Below are positions 1 to 6,552 of a stretch of DNA of 11,737 bases, piece after piece; within the stretch, counting starts at the first letter, position 1, and each line of letters opens with the position of its first letter. A model generated the notes under the pieces. The model was not told the DNA's origin. It made no database searches and saw only the letters and a list, made by a program, of their open reading frames with translations. Source of the stretch: JAUXLW01 sp964195005. GTDB taxonomy: Bacteria; Actinomycetota; Acidimicrobiia; Spongiisociales; SHLN01. The stretch spans positions 1 through 11,737 of the forward strand of contig CAXMOO010000073.1 of the NCBI GenBank assembly GCA_964195005.1, in the 5' to 3' direction. Made by a program: the position numbers and the translations under genes.

Positions 1-1
1 G

Positions 2-94
2 TTCGAAAATATTGGCCTGGCACTGACCGCAGCGGCCCTCGCGGGTGTTGTGGCATGGGCCGGCTTGAAACGTCGACGCAAGAGCTCAGTTTGA
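2..94 (+). CDS. 3' end of an unidentified membrane protein gene (partial)
   Basis: Reading the frame that begins at base 2 gives about 30 codons to a TGA at 92-94. The peptide is a hydrophobic helix rich in Ala, Gly, Leu and Val (IGLALTAAALAGVVAWAG) followed by the basic tail LKRRRKSSV. This is the usual end of a polytopic membrane protein whose last helix is held by a positive cytoplasmic tail. A cell-wall-anchored protein would end similarly, but its sorting motif would lie outside the window. The frame is open to the left edge and overlaps the start of the GtrA gene, as in an operon. A surface-polysaccharide membrane enzyme is a guess from the neighbours only. Nothing here identifies the family. 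Confidence 0.55.
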   Translation, partial: FENIGLALTAAALAGVVAWAGLKRRRKSSV

Positions 95-552
95 AGAACT
101 ATGTAAAGACCTTTGTTCATCGTGAGGCGCTGGGCCAGATGTTCCGGCTGGGGCTCATCGGAGGTTTCAATACCGTTTTTACTCTCAGCTTGTCGGTTCT
201 CTTTCGCGAGGTGTTCTCGATGCGCGACGAATGGGCCGTGACTTCGGCGTGGGTGGTCGGCACGCTGGTCTCATATACCCTCAACCGAACCTGGACCTTT
301 TCGTTGGATACCGATGGAGCGAATGCCAGAGAGACGCTCCACTTCTTCGGAGTCAATGTCGTGGCCTGGGTCCTCACGGTCGCGATCGTGTGGCTTGCCG
401 GGCGCATGTTTGGTGCGTTGAGCAATCTCGAGTTCATCTTTGCTCAGCTGGTGGCAGCGGCCATCATCGTGATTCCCAAGTTCGCGGCCTATCGAGACGT
501 GGTGTTCCGGCGGAGCCTGGAGGATGCCAGGGAAGCCAGCGAGGGCGAATAG
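55..552 (+). CDS. GtrA-family small polytopic membrane protein
   Basis: A 165-residue protein with four predicted membrane helices at about residues 29-53, 59-78, 94-118 and 124-145. The NRTWTF motif after helix 2 matches the N-R-x-W-x-F signature of the GtrA family. GtrA-like proteins are thought to help move polyprenyl-phosphate-linked sugars across the membrane for glycan or teichoic-acid decoration; which lipid-linked sugar is moved here is unknown. The gene overlaps the upstream membrane-protein gene, so the two are probably co-transcribed. A downstream glycosyltransferase gene converges on it, which fits a shared glycan pathway. The start is uncertain. ATG at 55 is taken here, but TTG at 91 overlaps the upstream stop as TTGA and would give 153 residues with all helices intact. 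Neither has a clear ribosome binding site. Confidence 0.85.
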   Translation: MGRLETSTQELSLKNYVKTFVHREALGQMFRLGLIGGFNTVFTLSLSVLFREVFSMRDEWAVTSAWVVGTLVSYTLNRTWTFSLDTDGANARETLHFFGVNVVAWVLTVAIVWLAGRMFGALSNLEFIFAQLVAAAIIVIPKFAAYRDVVFRRSLEDAREASEGE

Positions 553-598
553 CGCCGGACCACAGGTCGCCCGTCGCACAAACCTACGACGCAGGGTC

Positions 599-1285
599 CT
601 AGAGAATCTGCCGCATCTTGAATAGCCCCACCAGCGTACGGGGCACTCGAGCCAGGTAGGACGATCTGGCAGGCCGCAGGTTTTCGACTACCGCCGGGAC
701 CTCAGTTATCCGGTAGCCGGCCCGCTCCGCCCGGAGTATCAGCTCGGTGTCGAATAGATCTTCCCGGCTGACGACATCGGGCATCACATCCTGCAGCACC
801 TTGCGGCGAATAGCTTTCATGCCGTGAGTGTCGGTGACCCTGGACTTGAACAAAACTCGCAGGAGAAGGTTGAAGGCTCTCGTGCCGATTTGGCGTAGGA
901 GGGCTCTGTGGTCGTCTGTTCGGGGGTCCCGCTTGGAGGCGATGACGATGTCGGAATTGGGGCCGTGGTGCAGCAGTTCCTCGACGAAGTCTCGTGAGAA
1001 ATAGTCAATGTCGAATGCGACTGCCCACTCGGAATCCACCATGGAAAAGCCCTCTCGCATAGCGCTTCCGTAGTCGGCCTTCTCCAGGTTGGTTACCTCC
1101 AGCCACGGGTAGGCCGCTTGCAGGTCTCGGGCGACTTTCAATGTTCCATCAGTTGATCCGTTCTCAACCAGGATCAGCCTGAACTCCAGGTCTGCCAACT
1201 GGTCGGCCAGGCGCGCCAGGGCTGTGGTCAGGAAGGCGGCCTCGTTGTGGACGGGGATAACGACGGTGAATTGTTCTGCCGGCAT
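599..1285 (-). CDS. Family-2 glycosyltransferase, polyprenyl-phosphate sugar synthase-like
   Basis: A 228-residue soluble GT-A glycosyltransferase. The N-terminus carries the nucleotide-sugar fold: VVIPVHNE at 8-15, ENGSTDGT at 41-48, and a metal-binding DxD-type motif FDIDYFS at 91-97 (D92, D94). DTHGMKAIRR at 152-161 and REDLFDTELI at 174-183 correspond to the acceptor-side motifs of dolichyl-phosphate mannose synthase-like enzymes. There is no C-terminal membrane region, so it resembles the short DPM1-type enzymes rather than those fused to GtrA-like helices. The separate GtrA gene lies 46 bp away in convergent orientation and could supply the membrane part. The sugar donor cannot be read from sequence. 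The start at 1285 has no Shine-Dalgarno but has a TAAACT box 9 bp upstream. Confidence 0.85.
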   Translation of the reverse strand: MPAEQFTVVIPVHNEAAFLTTALARLADQLADLEFRLILVENGSTDGTLKVARDLQAAYPWLEVTNLEKADYGSAMREGFSMVDSEWAVAFDIDYFSRDFVEELLHHGPNSDIVIASKRDPRTDDHRALLRQIGTRAFNLLLRVLFKSRVTDTHGMKAIRRKVLQDVMPDVVSREDLFDTELILRAERAGYRITEVPAVVENLRPARSSYLARVPRTLVGLFKMRQIL

Positions 1286-1294
1286 GCGAGCCGG

Positions 1295-1300
1295 AGTTTA
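1295..1300 (-). promoter_or_regulatory. Putative -10 box for the glycosyltransferase gene
   Basis: On the minus strand TAAACT (TANNNT) ends 9 bp before the ATG at 1285. Transcription would start within 1-3 bases of that ATG, giving a leaderless mRNA. No Shine-Dalgarno or good -35 is visible. It is paired with a divergent box for manB at 1333-1338. Confidence 0.4.
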
Positions 1301-1332
1301 TGGCAATGGCTGCTGCGACGCCGGGGGCATCG

Positions 1333-1338
1333 TAGAAT
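1333..1338 (+). promoter_or_regulatory. Putative -10 box for manB
   Basis: TAGAAT matches TATAAT at five of six positions and ends 9 bp before the manB ATG at 1348. No Shine-Dalgarno lies between, so the predicted start site would make the manB-sahH message leaderless or nearly so. No convincing -35 is seen at 16-18 bp upstream. Confidence 0.5.
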
Positions 1339-1347
1339 TGTCTGACT

Positions 1348-2697
1348 ATGGATCTCGACGCCATCTTCAAGGCCTACGACATCCGGGGCCGAATCGACAA
1401 CGGCGACCTGGATGCCGACATCGTCCACCGCATCGGCGCGGGCTTTGCTGTTTTCGCCGCTGAGCCTCGCATTGCGGTGGGGCGTGACATTCGAACTAGT
1501 TCTGAGGAGCTGGCGACCGCATTCATCGACGGTGTCCGCGGCCAGGGCGTCGACGTGGACGATCTCGGCTTGATTGCCACCGATATGAGCTACTACTACG
1601 CCGGGGCCTACTCCGCTCCGGCGGCCATGGTGACCGCCTCCCACCTACCGCTCAATTGGAACGGCATCAAGCTGAGCCTGGCCGGTGCCAAGCCGGTGTC
1701 GGGAGATACCGGGCTGGCCGACATCAAACGCCTTGCCTCCGAGCCGCCCGCGGATTCAGCGACAACCGGCCAGATCGCCAGGGTTGAGATTCTGAAGGGC
1801 TACATCGACCATCTGTACTCGGTAGTGGACGCCGACGCCTTTCAGCCGTTGAGAGTGGCCGTGGACGGCGGCAATGGCATGGCGGGAGTGGTGGTGGGGC
1901 CGGTTCTCGAGCGAGTGCCGGTGGTCCTCACCTCGCTCTATCTGACCCCCGACGGCACCTTTCCCAACCATCCTGCCGACCCGACGAGGCCGGAGAACCT
2001 GGTAGATCTCATTGCCGCCATCAAGAAGCAGCCGCATGACCTGGGGGTCGGGTTCGATGCCGACGCCGACAGAGCGATATTCGTAGACGATGCCGGGCAG
2101 CCGCTGTCGGGGTCGACGACAACCGCGATGGTGGCGAGCTGGTTTCTCAAGCGCAACCCCGGTGCCACCGTCGTTCACAACCTGATTTGTAGTCGAGCTG
2201 TGCCCGAGGCAATCGTGGCCGCCGGCGGGACGCCCGTCGAGACTCGAGTGGGGCATTCCTACATAAAGGCGGTGATGGCCGAGACCGACGCCATATTCGG
2301 TGGCGAGCATTCGGCGCACTTCTACTTCCGTGACAATTACCGGGCCGACTCCGGGACGCTGGCGATGCTGGTTCTAATGCAGCTTCTCAGCGAAGCCGAC
2401 CGGCCGCTTTCGGAGCTGCGGAGGGCGTTCGAGCCCTACTCCCAGTCGGGTGAGATCAACTTTCGAGTCGACGATGTCAATGCCATGATGCAGGTCGTGG
2501 AGGAGGAGACCGGTGGCGACGTCACTCATCTGGACGGCTTGACCGTCTCCTGGGCAGACCGTTGGTTCAATTTGCGGCCGTCCAACACTGAGGCCTTGCT
2601 CAGGCTCAACGTCGAGGCGCCTGATGTCGAGGGCGTCGCCGAGCTGGTCACTCAGGTTGGCTCGATCATCACGGATCACGGCGGGGCCGAGGACTAG
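1348..2697 (+). CDS. manB: Phosphomannomutase / phosphoglucomutase
   Basis: A 449-residue member of the alpha-D-phosphohexomutase family, full length. It interconverts hexose 6- and 1-phosphates, probably mannose, feeding GDP-mannose for surface glycans. All four family loops are present: KAYDIRG near the N-terminus, the phosphoserine loop TASHLP (Ser98), the metal loop FDADADR at 236-242 with all three Asp, the sugar loop GGEHSAHFYFRDN at 318-330, and the phosphate loop RPSNTEALLR at 410-419. Two residues differ from the usual TASHNP and FDGDADR. GHSYIKAVMAE at 302-312 and the RPSN block look like actinobacterial ManB. It stands 23 bp before sahH on the same strand, so the two are likely co-transcribed. 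The glycosyltransferase gene is divergent 62 bp away. Phosphoglucomutase activity is possible. Confidence 0.93.
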   Translation: MDLDAIFKAYDIRGRIDNGDLDADIVHRIGAGFAVFAAEPRIAVGRDIRTSSEELATAFIDGVRGQGVDVDDLGLIATDMSYYYAGAYSAPAAMVTASHLPLNWNGIKLSLAGAKPVSGDTGLADIKRLASEPPADSATTGQIARVEILKGYIDHLYSVVDADAFQPLRVAVDGGNGMAGVVVGPVLERVPVVLTSLYLTPDGTFPNHPADPTRPENLVDLIAAIKKQPHDLGVGFDADADRAIFVDDAGQPLSGSTTTAMVASWFLKRNPGATVVHNLICSRAVPEAIVAAGGTPVETRVGHSYIKAVMAETDAIFGGEHSAHFYFRDNYRADSGTLAMLVLMQLLSEADRPLSELRRAFEPYSQSGEINFRVDDVNAMMQVVEEETGGDVTHLDGLTVSWADRWFNLRPSNTEALLRLNVEAPDVEGVAELVTQVGSIITDHGGAED

Positions 2698-2710
2698 TGC
2701 TGGCACATTA

Positions 2711-2715
2711 AGGAG
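2711..2715 (+). promoter_or_regulatory. Ribosome binding site that sets a TTG start for sahH
   Basis: AGGAG (within AAGGAGAA, 2710-2717) lies 5 bp before TTG at 2721. No in-frame ATG or GTG is better placed, so TTG is the start. Confidence 0.8.
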
Positions 2716-2720
2716 AAATC

Positions 2721-3968
2721 TTGGATTACGACATCGCTGATATCAGCCTGGCCGATGACGGGGAGAAGCGGATCGCCTGGGCTGCCCGGCGTATGCCGGT
2801 TCTTGCCTCGCTCCGCGACCGCTACGAACAGAGCCGCCCGTTCGAAGGCGTGAGATTCGGGGCATGCATGCATGTGACTACCGAAACCGCCAACCTGATG
2901 CGGACCTTGCGAGCCGGGGGAGGCGAGGTAACGCTGTGTGCTTCGAACCCTCTGTCAACCCAGGACGACGCGGCAGCCGCCCTGGTCGCCGATGGGATTC
3001 CGGTGTTCGCGGTGCGCAGAGAAGACACAGAGACCTACTACCGCCATTTGCAAGCCGTGCTCGACACCCGGCCAGATATCACAATGGATGACGGTGCCGA
3101 CCTGGTGACGCTGCTTCACACTGAACGGACCGAGCTCACCCCGCTCGGCTCGATGGAAGAAACCACAACCGGGGTGATCCGCTTGCGAGCGATGGAGGCC
3201 GAAGGTGCTCTGCGCTTCCCGGTGGTGGCCGTAAACGACTCGGACACCAAGCATCTTTTCGACAACCGACACGGCACCGGCCAGTCGTCACTCGACGGCG
3301 TGCTGCGCAGCACCAACATGCTGATCGCCGGCCGAACAGTGGTCGTGATCGGATTCGGAGATTGTGGCCAGGGTGTGGCCGACCGCTCCGACGGCCTCGG
3401 CGCCAAGGTTGTGGTGGTGGAGGTGGATCCGGTGCGGGCCCTGTCCGCCGCCATGGAGGGATATCAGGTGATGACGGCCCTCGAGGCCGCCAGCGTGGGT
3501 GACCTTTTCGTGACGGTCACCGGCAATATCCACGTGTTGCGGGAAGAGCATTTTGAGGTCATGAAAGACGGAGCCATCTTGGCCAACGCGGGCCACTTCG
3601 ACGTCGAGATCGATCTCGGCGCCCTGTCCAAGCTGGCTGTTTCCCGTAGAAAGATACGCCCGGCACTCGAAGAGTTTGCGATGGACGACGGGAGACGGCT
3701 CTTCGTATTGGCAGAAGGCAGGCTGGTGAATCTCGCGGCAGCCGAAGGCCACCCGGCAGACGTGATGGATATGTCGTTCGCCAACCAGGCGCTCGCTGCG
3801 GAGTGGATTCTTGACAACAAGGCGAAGCTCGAATCCAAGGTCTATAGGCTGCCGGCCGACCTGGACCAGGAGGTGGCAGCCCTCAAATTGACCGCCCTCG
3901 GGGGCGGCCTGGAGCTACTCACGCCCGAGCAAGAGTCCTACATGGTGTCATGGCGCCAGGGAACGTAG
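2721..3968 (+). CDS. ahcY: Adenosylhomocysteinase (S-adenosylhomocysteine hydrolase), short type
   Basis: A 415-residue NAD-dependent enzyme that splits S-adenosylhomocysteine into homocysteine and adenosine in the cytoplasm, relieving inhibition of methyltransferases. Visible family blocks are HVTTETANLMRTL at 51-63, ASNPLSTQDDAAAAL at 74-88, EETTTGV at 146-152, the catalytic stretch NDSDTKHLFDNRHGTGQS at 172-189 (K177, D181), the NAD loop GFGDCGQG at 211-218 followed by VVVEVDPVRA, and ILANAGHFDVEID at 286-298. It ends soon after LTPEQESYMVSW and lacks the roughly 40-residue insertion and the Lys-Tyr tail of long enzymes such as mammalian or mycobacterial SahH. It therefore resembles the archaeal and thermophile form. 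It starts with TTG behind a strong Shine-Dalgarno. Gene sahH follows manB by 23 bp and converges on ftsH with an 8-bp gap. Confidence 0.95.
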   Translation: MDYDIADISLADDGEKRIAWAARRMPVLASLRDRYEQSRPFEGVRFGACMHVTTETANLMRTLRAGGGEVTLCASNPLSTQDDAAAALVADGIPVFAVRREDTETYYRHLQAVLDTRPDITMDDGADLVTLLHTERTELTPLGSMEETTTGVIRLRAMEAEGALRFPVVAVNDSDTKHLFDNRHGTGQSSLDGVLRSTNMLIAGRTVVVIGFGDCGQGVADRSDGLGAKVVVVEVDPVRALSAAMEGYQVMTALEAASVGDLFVTVTGNIHVLREEHFEVMKDGAILANAGHFDVEIDLGALSKLAVSRRKIRPALEEFAMDDGRRLFVLAEGRLVNLAAAEGHPADVMDMSFANQALAAEWILDNKAKLESKVYRLPADLDQEVAALKLTALGGGLELLTPEQESYMVSWRQGT

Positions 3969-3976
3969 CTGATTCC

Positions 3977-5794
3977 CTACAGGCTGTGATCGTCATCGAC
4001 CTGCTTGCGCTCGACGACGGGTCTCAGATCCACGACGACGTCGGGGGCCGGGACTAAGACGCCGGCCTCTGCTTCTTTGAGGACTTCCATAATCTCTTCG
4101 TCGATCAGCTCTTCCCGCTTGATGAGCGCGTCTCGGAGCGCCTCCACTAGATGCCGGTTAGCCGACAGCAGGCGGGTGACCTCCTCCTTGTTTACCTCCA
4201 GGAGCTCGTTCACTGCCTTTCGAGCCCGGGTATCTCCCAGGACCTTGGCAGCGGTATTCCCGCCGAATAGGCCTCCGTCGAGGGAGTTGAACGACACCAG
4301 GGAGCCGCCCATCCCCAGGCTGCCCACCATCGCTACCGCCACATCCGTGGCAGCCTTGAGGTCGGCAGCAGGTCCGCTCCCAGACTCACCGAAGAACAGC
4401 TCCTCTGCAACCATCCCGCCAAGCGATATCTTGATTGATGCGATCAGCTCAGTCCTGGTGTGAGTGAAGCGCTCTTCAATCGGACTGTGCGCGAGCAAAC
4501 CCAGGGCTTCCTGTCGTTTGATGATCGAGAGCACCTCGAGACGCCTGGTCTCACCCACCAGGTGGGCGACCACGGCGTGGCCGGCCTCGTGAGTAGCGAT
4601 GGTCAAGCGCTCAAGGGGGGCGTATTCGACAGGCTGGGGAAGGCCGATTTCCACCTCCATCCGGGCTTTGCGGACATCCGATAGCTGCAGAGCCTCCCGA
4701 TCGTCTCGGAGCGCCAGGAGGAGGGCCTCATCAAACAACCTCTCGAGGGAGGCGGGGGTGTATCCCATGGTCGAGGCCGCCACCTCTTCCCGCGCCTCAT
4801 CGATGTCCAGTTCGGAGTCATGCATCTTTCGCTCGAGGAAGTAGTCGATGAGCTCTCGCCGCCCCCCTCTGCCGGGTACGTCGAAATGCAGGATCCGGTC
4901 GAAGCGCCCGGGGCGGAGCAGCGCCGGATCGAGCGAGTCGGCCCGGTTGGTCGCGCCAATCAGAAGGATGTTGGAACGCTCGGGCATCCGCATCTTGATA
5001 CGGCGGTGGGTAGGAAGGAAACGGTTCACGCGCCCGGAGGCCCAGTTGCGCAGCTTTATTCCTGTGGTGGGCTCGTCGAAGCTCTGCATCTGGATGAGCA
5101 GTTCGTTAACTACGCCGCCAACTCCCTCAGACACACCGGCTCGGGAGATTTGCATGGGCGATGCCGAGTTCATGCCGCCTCGCTTGACGCCGATGGCATC
5201 GATCTCCTCTATGAACCCAATTGCTCCTCCTTCGCGGCGGGCGGTTTTGCGCAGGCTTTTGAAGAAGGCCCTGATCTTGCGGCCGGTCATGCCGTACCAC
5301 ATGCTCTGGAAGGCTGTGGACGAGACAAACAGGTAGGGCACGCCGGCCTCTTTAGCCATGGCCTGTGCGACATGGGTCTTGCCGGTTCCGGGGGGGCCCT
5401 CGAAGAGAACGCCCCGCCTGGGCTTGCCGCCCATCTGGCCCGCGAATTTGCGATGGTCGAGGAATACCTGGAGGGTGTGTTGCACCTCGTTGAGAACTGG
5501 CCCGAGGCCGCGAACGTCGTCGAAGCCGACCTCGATCTGTTCTGGCATGTAGACAACGTGCGGAGAGCGACTGTTGGCCAACATCGGGGCCAGCATCATG
5601 ACGCCGATCAGTAAGAAGAGGATTGCGAATGGGATCCACAGGCCGGCATCCTGCGGCAGGCTCGGCAAGGGGATTAATTCTTTCTGAGTCAGTGCCCGCC
5701 ACCAGGCCCACATTGCGATGGGCGCCAGGAAGAAAAACAGACGTCGCAGCCGCTTATTCCGATGTCGCTCCTTGGCGCCGGCAACATCCAGCAT
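3977..5794 (-). CDS. Divergent FtsH-family membrane AAA+ zinc metalloprotease
   Basis: A 605-residue membrane-bound ATP-dependent protease. Two membrane helices lie at about 19-33 and 53-72, with only about 20 residues outside the membrane, far fewer than in typical FtsH. The AAA+ domain has Walker A GPPGTGKT (133-140), a pore segment MWYGMTGRKIR (about 165-175), Walker B FIEEID (194-199, Glu where FtsH has Asp) and the second region of homology ATNRADSLDPALLRPGRFDR (281-300). About 30 extra basic residues sit before sensor 1. The protease domain has HEAGH (402-406) and a likely third zinc ligand, Asp478. The start at ATG 5794 is chosen because AAAGGGG lies just upstream and a good promoter overlaps the longer GTG (5836) and ATG (5830) starts, which would give 619 or 617 residues. 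It may not be the housekeeping FtsH. Confidence 0.88.
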   Translation of the reverse strand: MLDVAGAKERHRNKRLRRLFFFLAPIAMWAWWRALTQKELIPLPSLPQDAGLWIPFAILFLLIGVMMLAPMLANSRSPHVVYMPEQIEVGFDDVRGLGPVLNEVQHTLQVFLDHRKFAGQMGGKPRRGVLFEGPPGTGKTHVAQAMAKEAGVPYLFVSSTAFQSMWYGMTGRKIRAFFKSLRKTARREGGAIGFIEEIDAIGVKRGGMNSASPMQISRAGVSEGVGGVVNELLIQMQSFDEPTTGIKLRNWASGRVNRFLPTHRRIKMRMPERSNILLIGATNRADSLDPALLRPGRFDRILHFDVPGRGGRRELIDYFLERKMHDSELDIDEAREEVAASTMGYTPASLERLFDEALLLALRDDREALQLSDVRKARMEVEIGLPQPVEYAPLERLTIATHEAGHAVVAHLVGETRRLEVLSIIKRQEALGLLAHSPIEERFTHTRTELIASIKISLGGMVAEELFFGESGSGPAADLKAATDVAVAMVGSLGMGGSLVSFNSLDGGLFGGNTAAKVLGDTRARKAVNELLEVNKEEVTRLLSANRHLVEALRDALIKREELIDEEIMEVLKEAEAGVLVPAPDVVVDLRPVVERKQVDDDHSL

Positions 5795-5802
5795 TAGACG
5801 TT

Positions 5803-5809
5803 CCCCTTT
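5803..5809 (-). promoter_or_regulatory. Ribosome binding site supporting the ftsH-like start at 5794
   Basis: On the minus strand AAAGGGG ends 8 bp before ATG at 5794. An AGGAG also lies slightly further upstream. Neither longer start (5830, 5836) has a comparable site. Confidence 0.6.
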
Positions 5810-5825
5810 CGTTCTCCTGCCAATC

Positions 5826-5854
5826 AACATAACCACTCTCTGTGGGTATGTCGA
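5826..5854 (-). promoter_or_regulatory. Promoter of the ftsH-like gene
   Basis: On the minus strand TCGACA (5854-5849, five of six to TTGACA) is followed by exactly 17 bp and TATGTT (5831-5826, four of six to TATAAT). The predicted start near 5819 gives a 25-base leader with a Shine-Dalgarno before ATG 5794. The -10 box covers the alternative ATG at 5830, arguing against that start. Confidence 0.6.
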
Positions 5855-5910
5855 GCGGGCGGTGACATTTCCTCAGTCTCAAGGCGTCCACCAAACTGGC
5901 TCAAGTCCAG

Positions 5911-5931
5911 GCTGACTGCTGACTGCTGACT
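5911..5931. repeat. Three tandem copies of the heptamer GCTGACT
   Basis: Three perfect copies of GCTGACT run from 5911 to 5931, followed by the imperfect GACGACTGCT (5932-5941). They lie between the divergent ftsH-like and comF genes, outside both predicted promoters. No coding frame explains them. This is a short variable-number tandem repeat. Confidence 0.9.
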
Positions 5932-5954
5932 GACGACTGCTTCCTGCTTCTTCC

Positions 5955-5974
5955 ACCACACATAGTGGTTGTGT
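5955..5974. promoter_or_regulatory. Overlapping dyads upstream of comF, possible operator
   Basis: ACCAC-ACATA-GTGGT (5955-5969) is a perfect 5-bp inverted repeat. A second one, ACACA and TGTGT (5958-5962 and 5970-5974), overlaps it. They sit 14 bp before the candidate comF -10 box, where a repressor could act. There is no U-tract, so a terminator is unlikely. Confidence 0.3.
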
Positions 5975-5987
5975 CGGCGCAAGCGGG

Positions 5988-5993
5988 TACTTT
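5988..5993 (+). promoter_or_regulatory. Putative -10 box for comF
   Basis: TACTTT ends 6 bp before ATG at 6000 and 9 bp before a second in-frame ATG at 6003. The 9-bp spacing equals that of manB and the glycosyltransferase, so 6003 may be a leaderless start. The GGTGA between them could instead act as a weak Shine-Dalgarno. Confidence 0.35.
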
Positions 5994-5999
5994 GGGTGA

Positions 6000-6545
6000 A
6001 TGATGTGCATGGCGTGTTTGCAACCCGGCCCCCGGCTGTGCTCCTCCTGCCGGCTGGCACTCCACAGAGCAGCACCGCGGCGGGTCGGCCAAGGATTGAG
6101 AGTCGCACCGGCCCTGGCTCATGAAGGAGTAGCCCGCAGCCTTGTTCATCAGCTCAAATATCGGGGGATGAATGGGGCGGCCCGCGCTTTGGCCATACGG
6201 ATGGTGCCATGCCTCCCCGACCAGGCGCGGGCGCTGATTCCGATACCGAGGAGCTGGGCCCGCCTGGCACGCTTTGGGATCGACCCGGCCCGAGAGTTGG
6301 CCCGGGAACTCGGGATGCTGAGCGCGCTCCCGGTTGTTTCCTGTCTGGTGGCCCCGCTGTGGACGCCGGCCCACGCCGGCAGGCCCCGGGGCAGCCGCGC
6401 CCGGCCGAGCTTTCGAGTGGCCAGGCTCCCACCGCCCGGCTCAGTGCTGGTCGATGATGTAATCACCACCGGCGCCACGTTGGACTCAGCTTCCGGGGTT
6501 TTGGGGGTTACGTTCGCGGTGACGGCTACCAGCGCCGGCGTATAA
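6000..6545 (+). CDS. ComF-family amidophosphoribosyltransferase-like protein
   Basis: A 181-residue ComF-type protein. The N-terminus has a zinc-ribbon pattern CxxC-x7-CxxC (C3, C6, C14, C17). HQLKYRG at 50-56 is the family's L-K-Y-R-G block. IPIPRSWARLARFGIDPAREL at 80-100 corresponds to the R-R-G-F-D-P-A block of actinobacterial homologues. VDDVITTGAT at 151-160 is the PRPP-binding loop of type I phosphoribosyltransferases. ComF is needed for DNA uptake in naturally competent bacteria, but in actinobacteria the gene is found beside hpf and secA without other competence genes and its role is not established. The C-terminus after the PRPP loop is short, about 21 residues. Its stop codon overlaps the hpf -10 box. 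Start 6000 or 6003. Confidence 0.82.
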   Translation: MMCMACLQPGPRLCSSCRLALHRAAPRRVGQGLRVAPALAHEGVARSLVHQLKYRGMNGAARALAIRMVPCLPDQARALIPIPRSWARLARFGIDPARELARELGMLSALPVVSCLVAPLWTPAHAGRPRGSRARPSFRVARLPPPGSVLVDDVITTGATLDSASGVLGVTFAVTATSAGV

Positions 6546-6546
6546 T
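6519..6546 (+). promoter_or_regulatory. Promoter of hpf
   Basis: A perfect TATAAT (6541-6546) overlaps the comF stop codon. GTGACG (6519-6524, four of six to TTGACA) lies 16 bp upstream. Transcription would start near 6553, leaving a leader of about 94 bases before hpf. This allows hpf and its partner to be expressed separately from comF. Confidence 0.6.
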
Positions 6547-6552
6547 TGAGGG

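Noticed and set aside
553..598. Bidirectional terminator between the GtrA and glycosyltransferase genes (CGTCG/CGACG)
   Set aside because: Only a 5-bp stem with a 10-base loop and no T-run on either strand.
1756..2319. 187-codon open frame antisense to manB
   Set aside because: Shadow of a strongly conserved enzyme in GC-rich DNA; its composition is rich in His, Arg and Gly and no family is recognisable.
3966..3980. Hairpin GTAG/CTAC between sahH and the ftsH-like gene as a terminator
   Set aside because: A 4-bp stem with no T-tract is too weak, and the gap between genes is only 8 bp.
4820..5614. 264-codon open frame antisense to the ftsH-like gene
   Set aside because: It mirrors the codon bias of the well-supported AAA protease on the other strand and has no recognisable domain.
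5911..5941. CRISPR array
   Set aside because: Units are 7 bp and contiguous with no spacers, and no cas genes are present.
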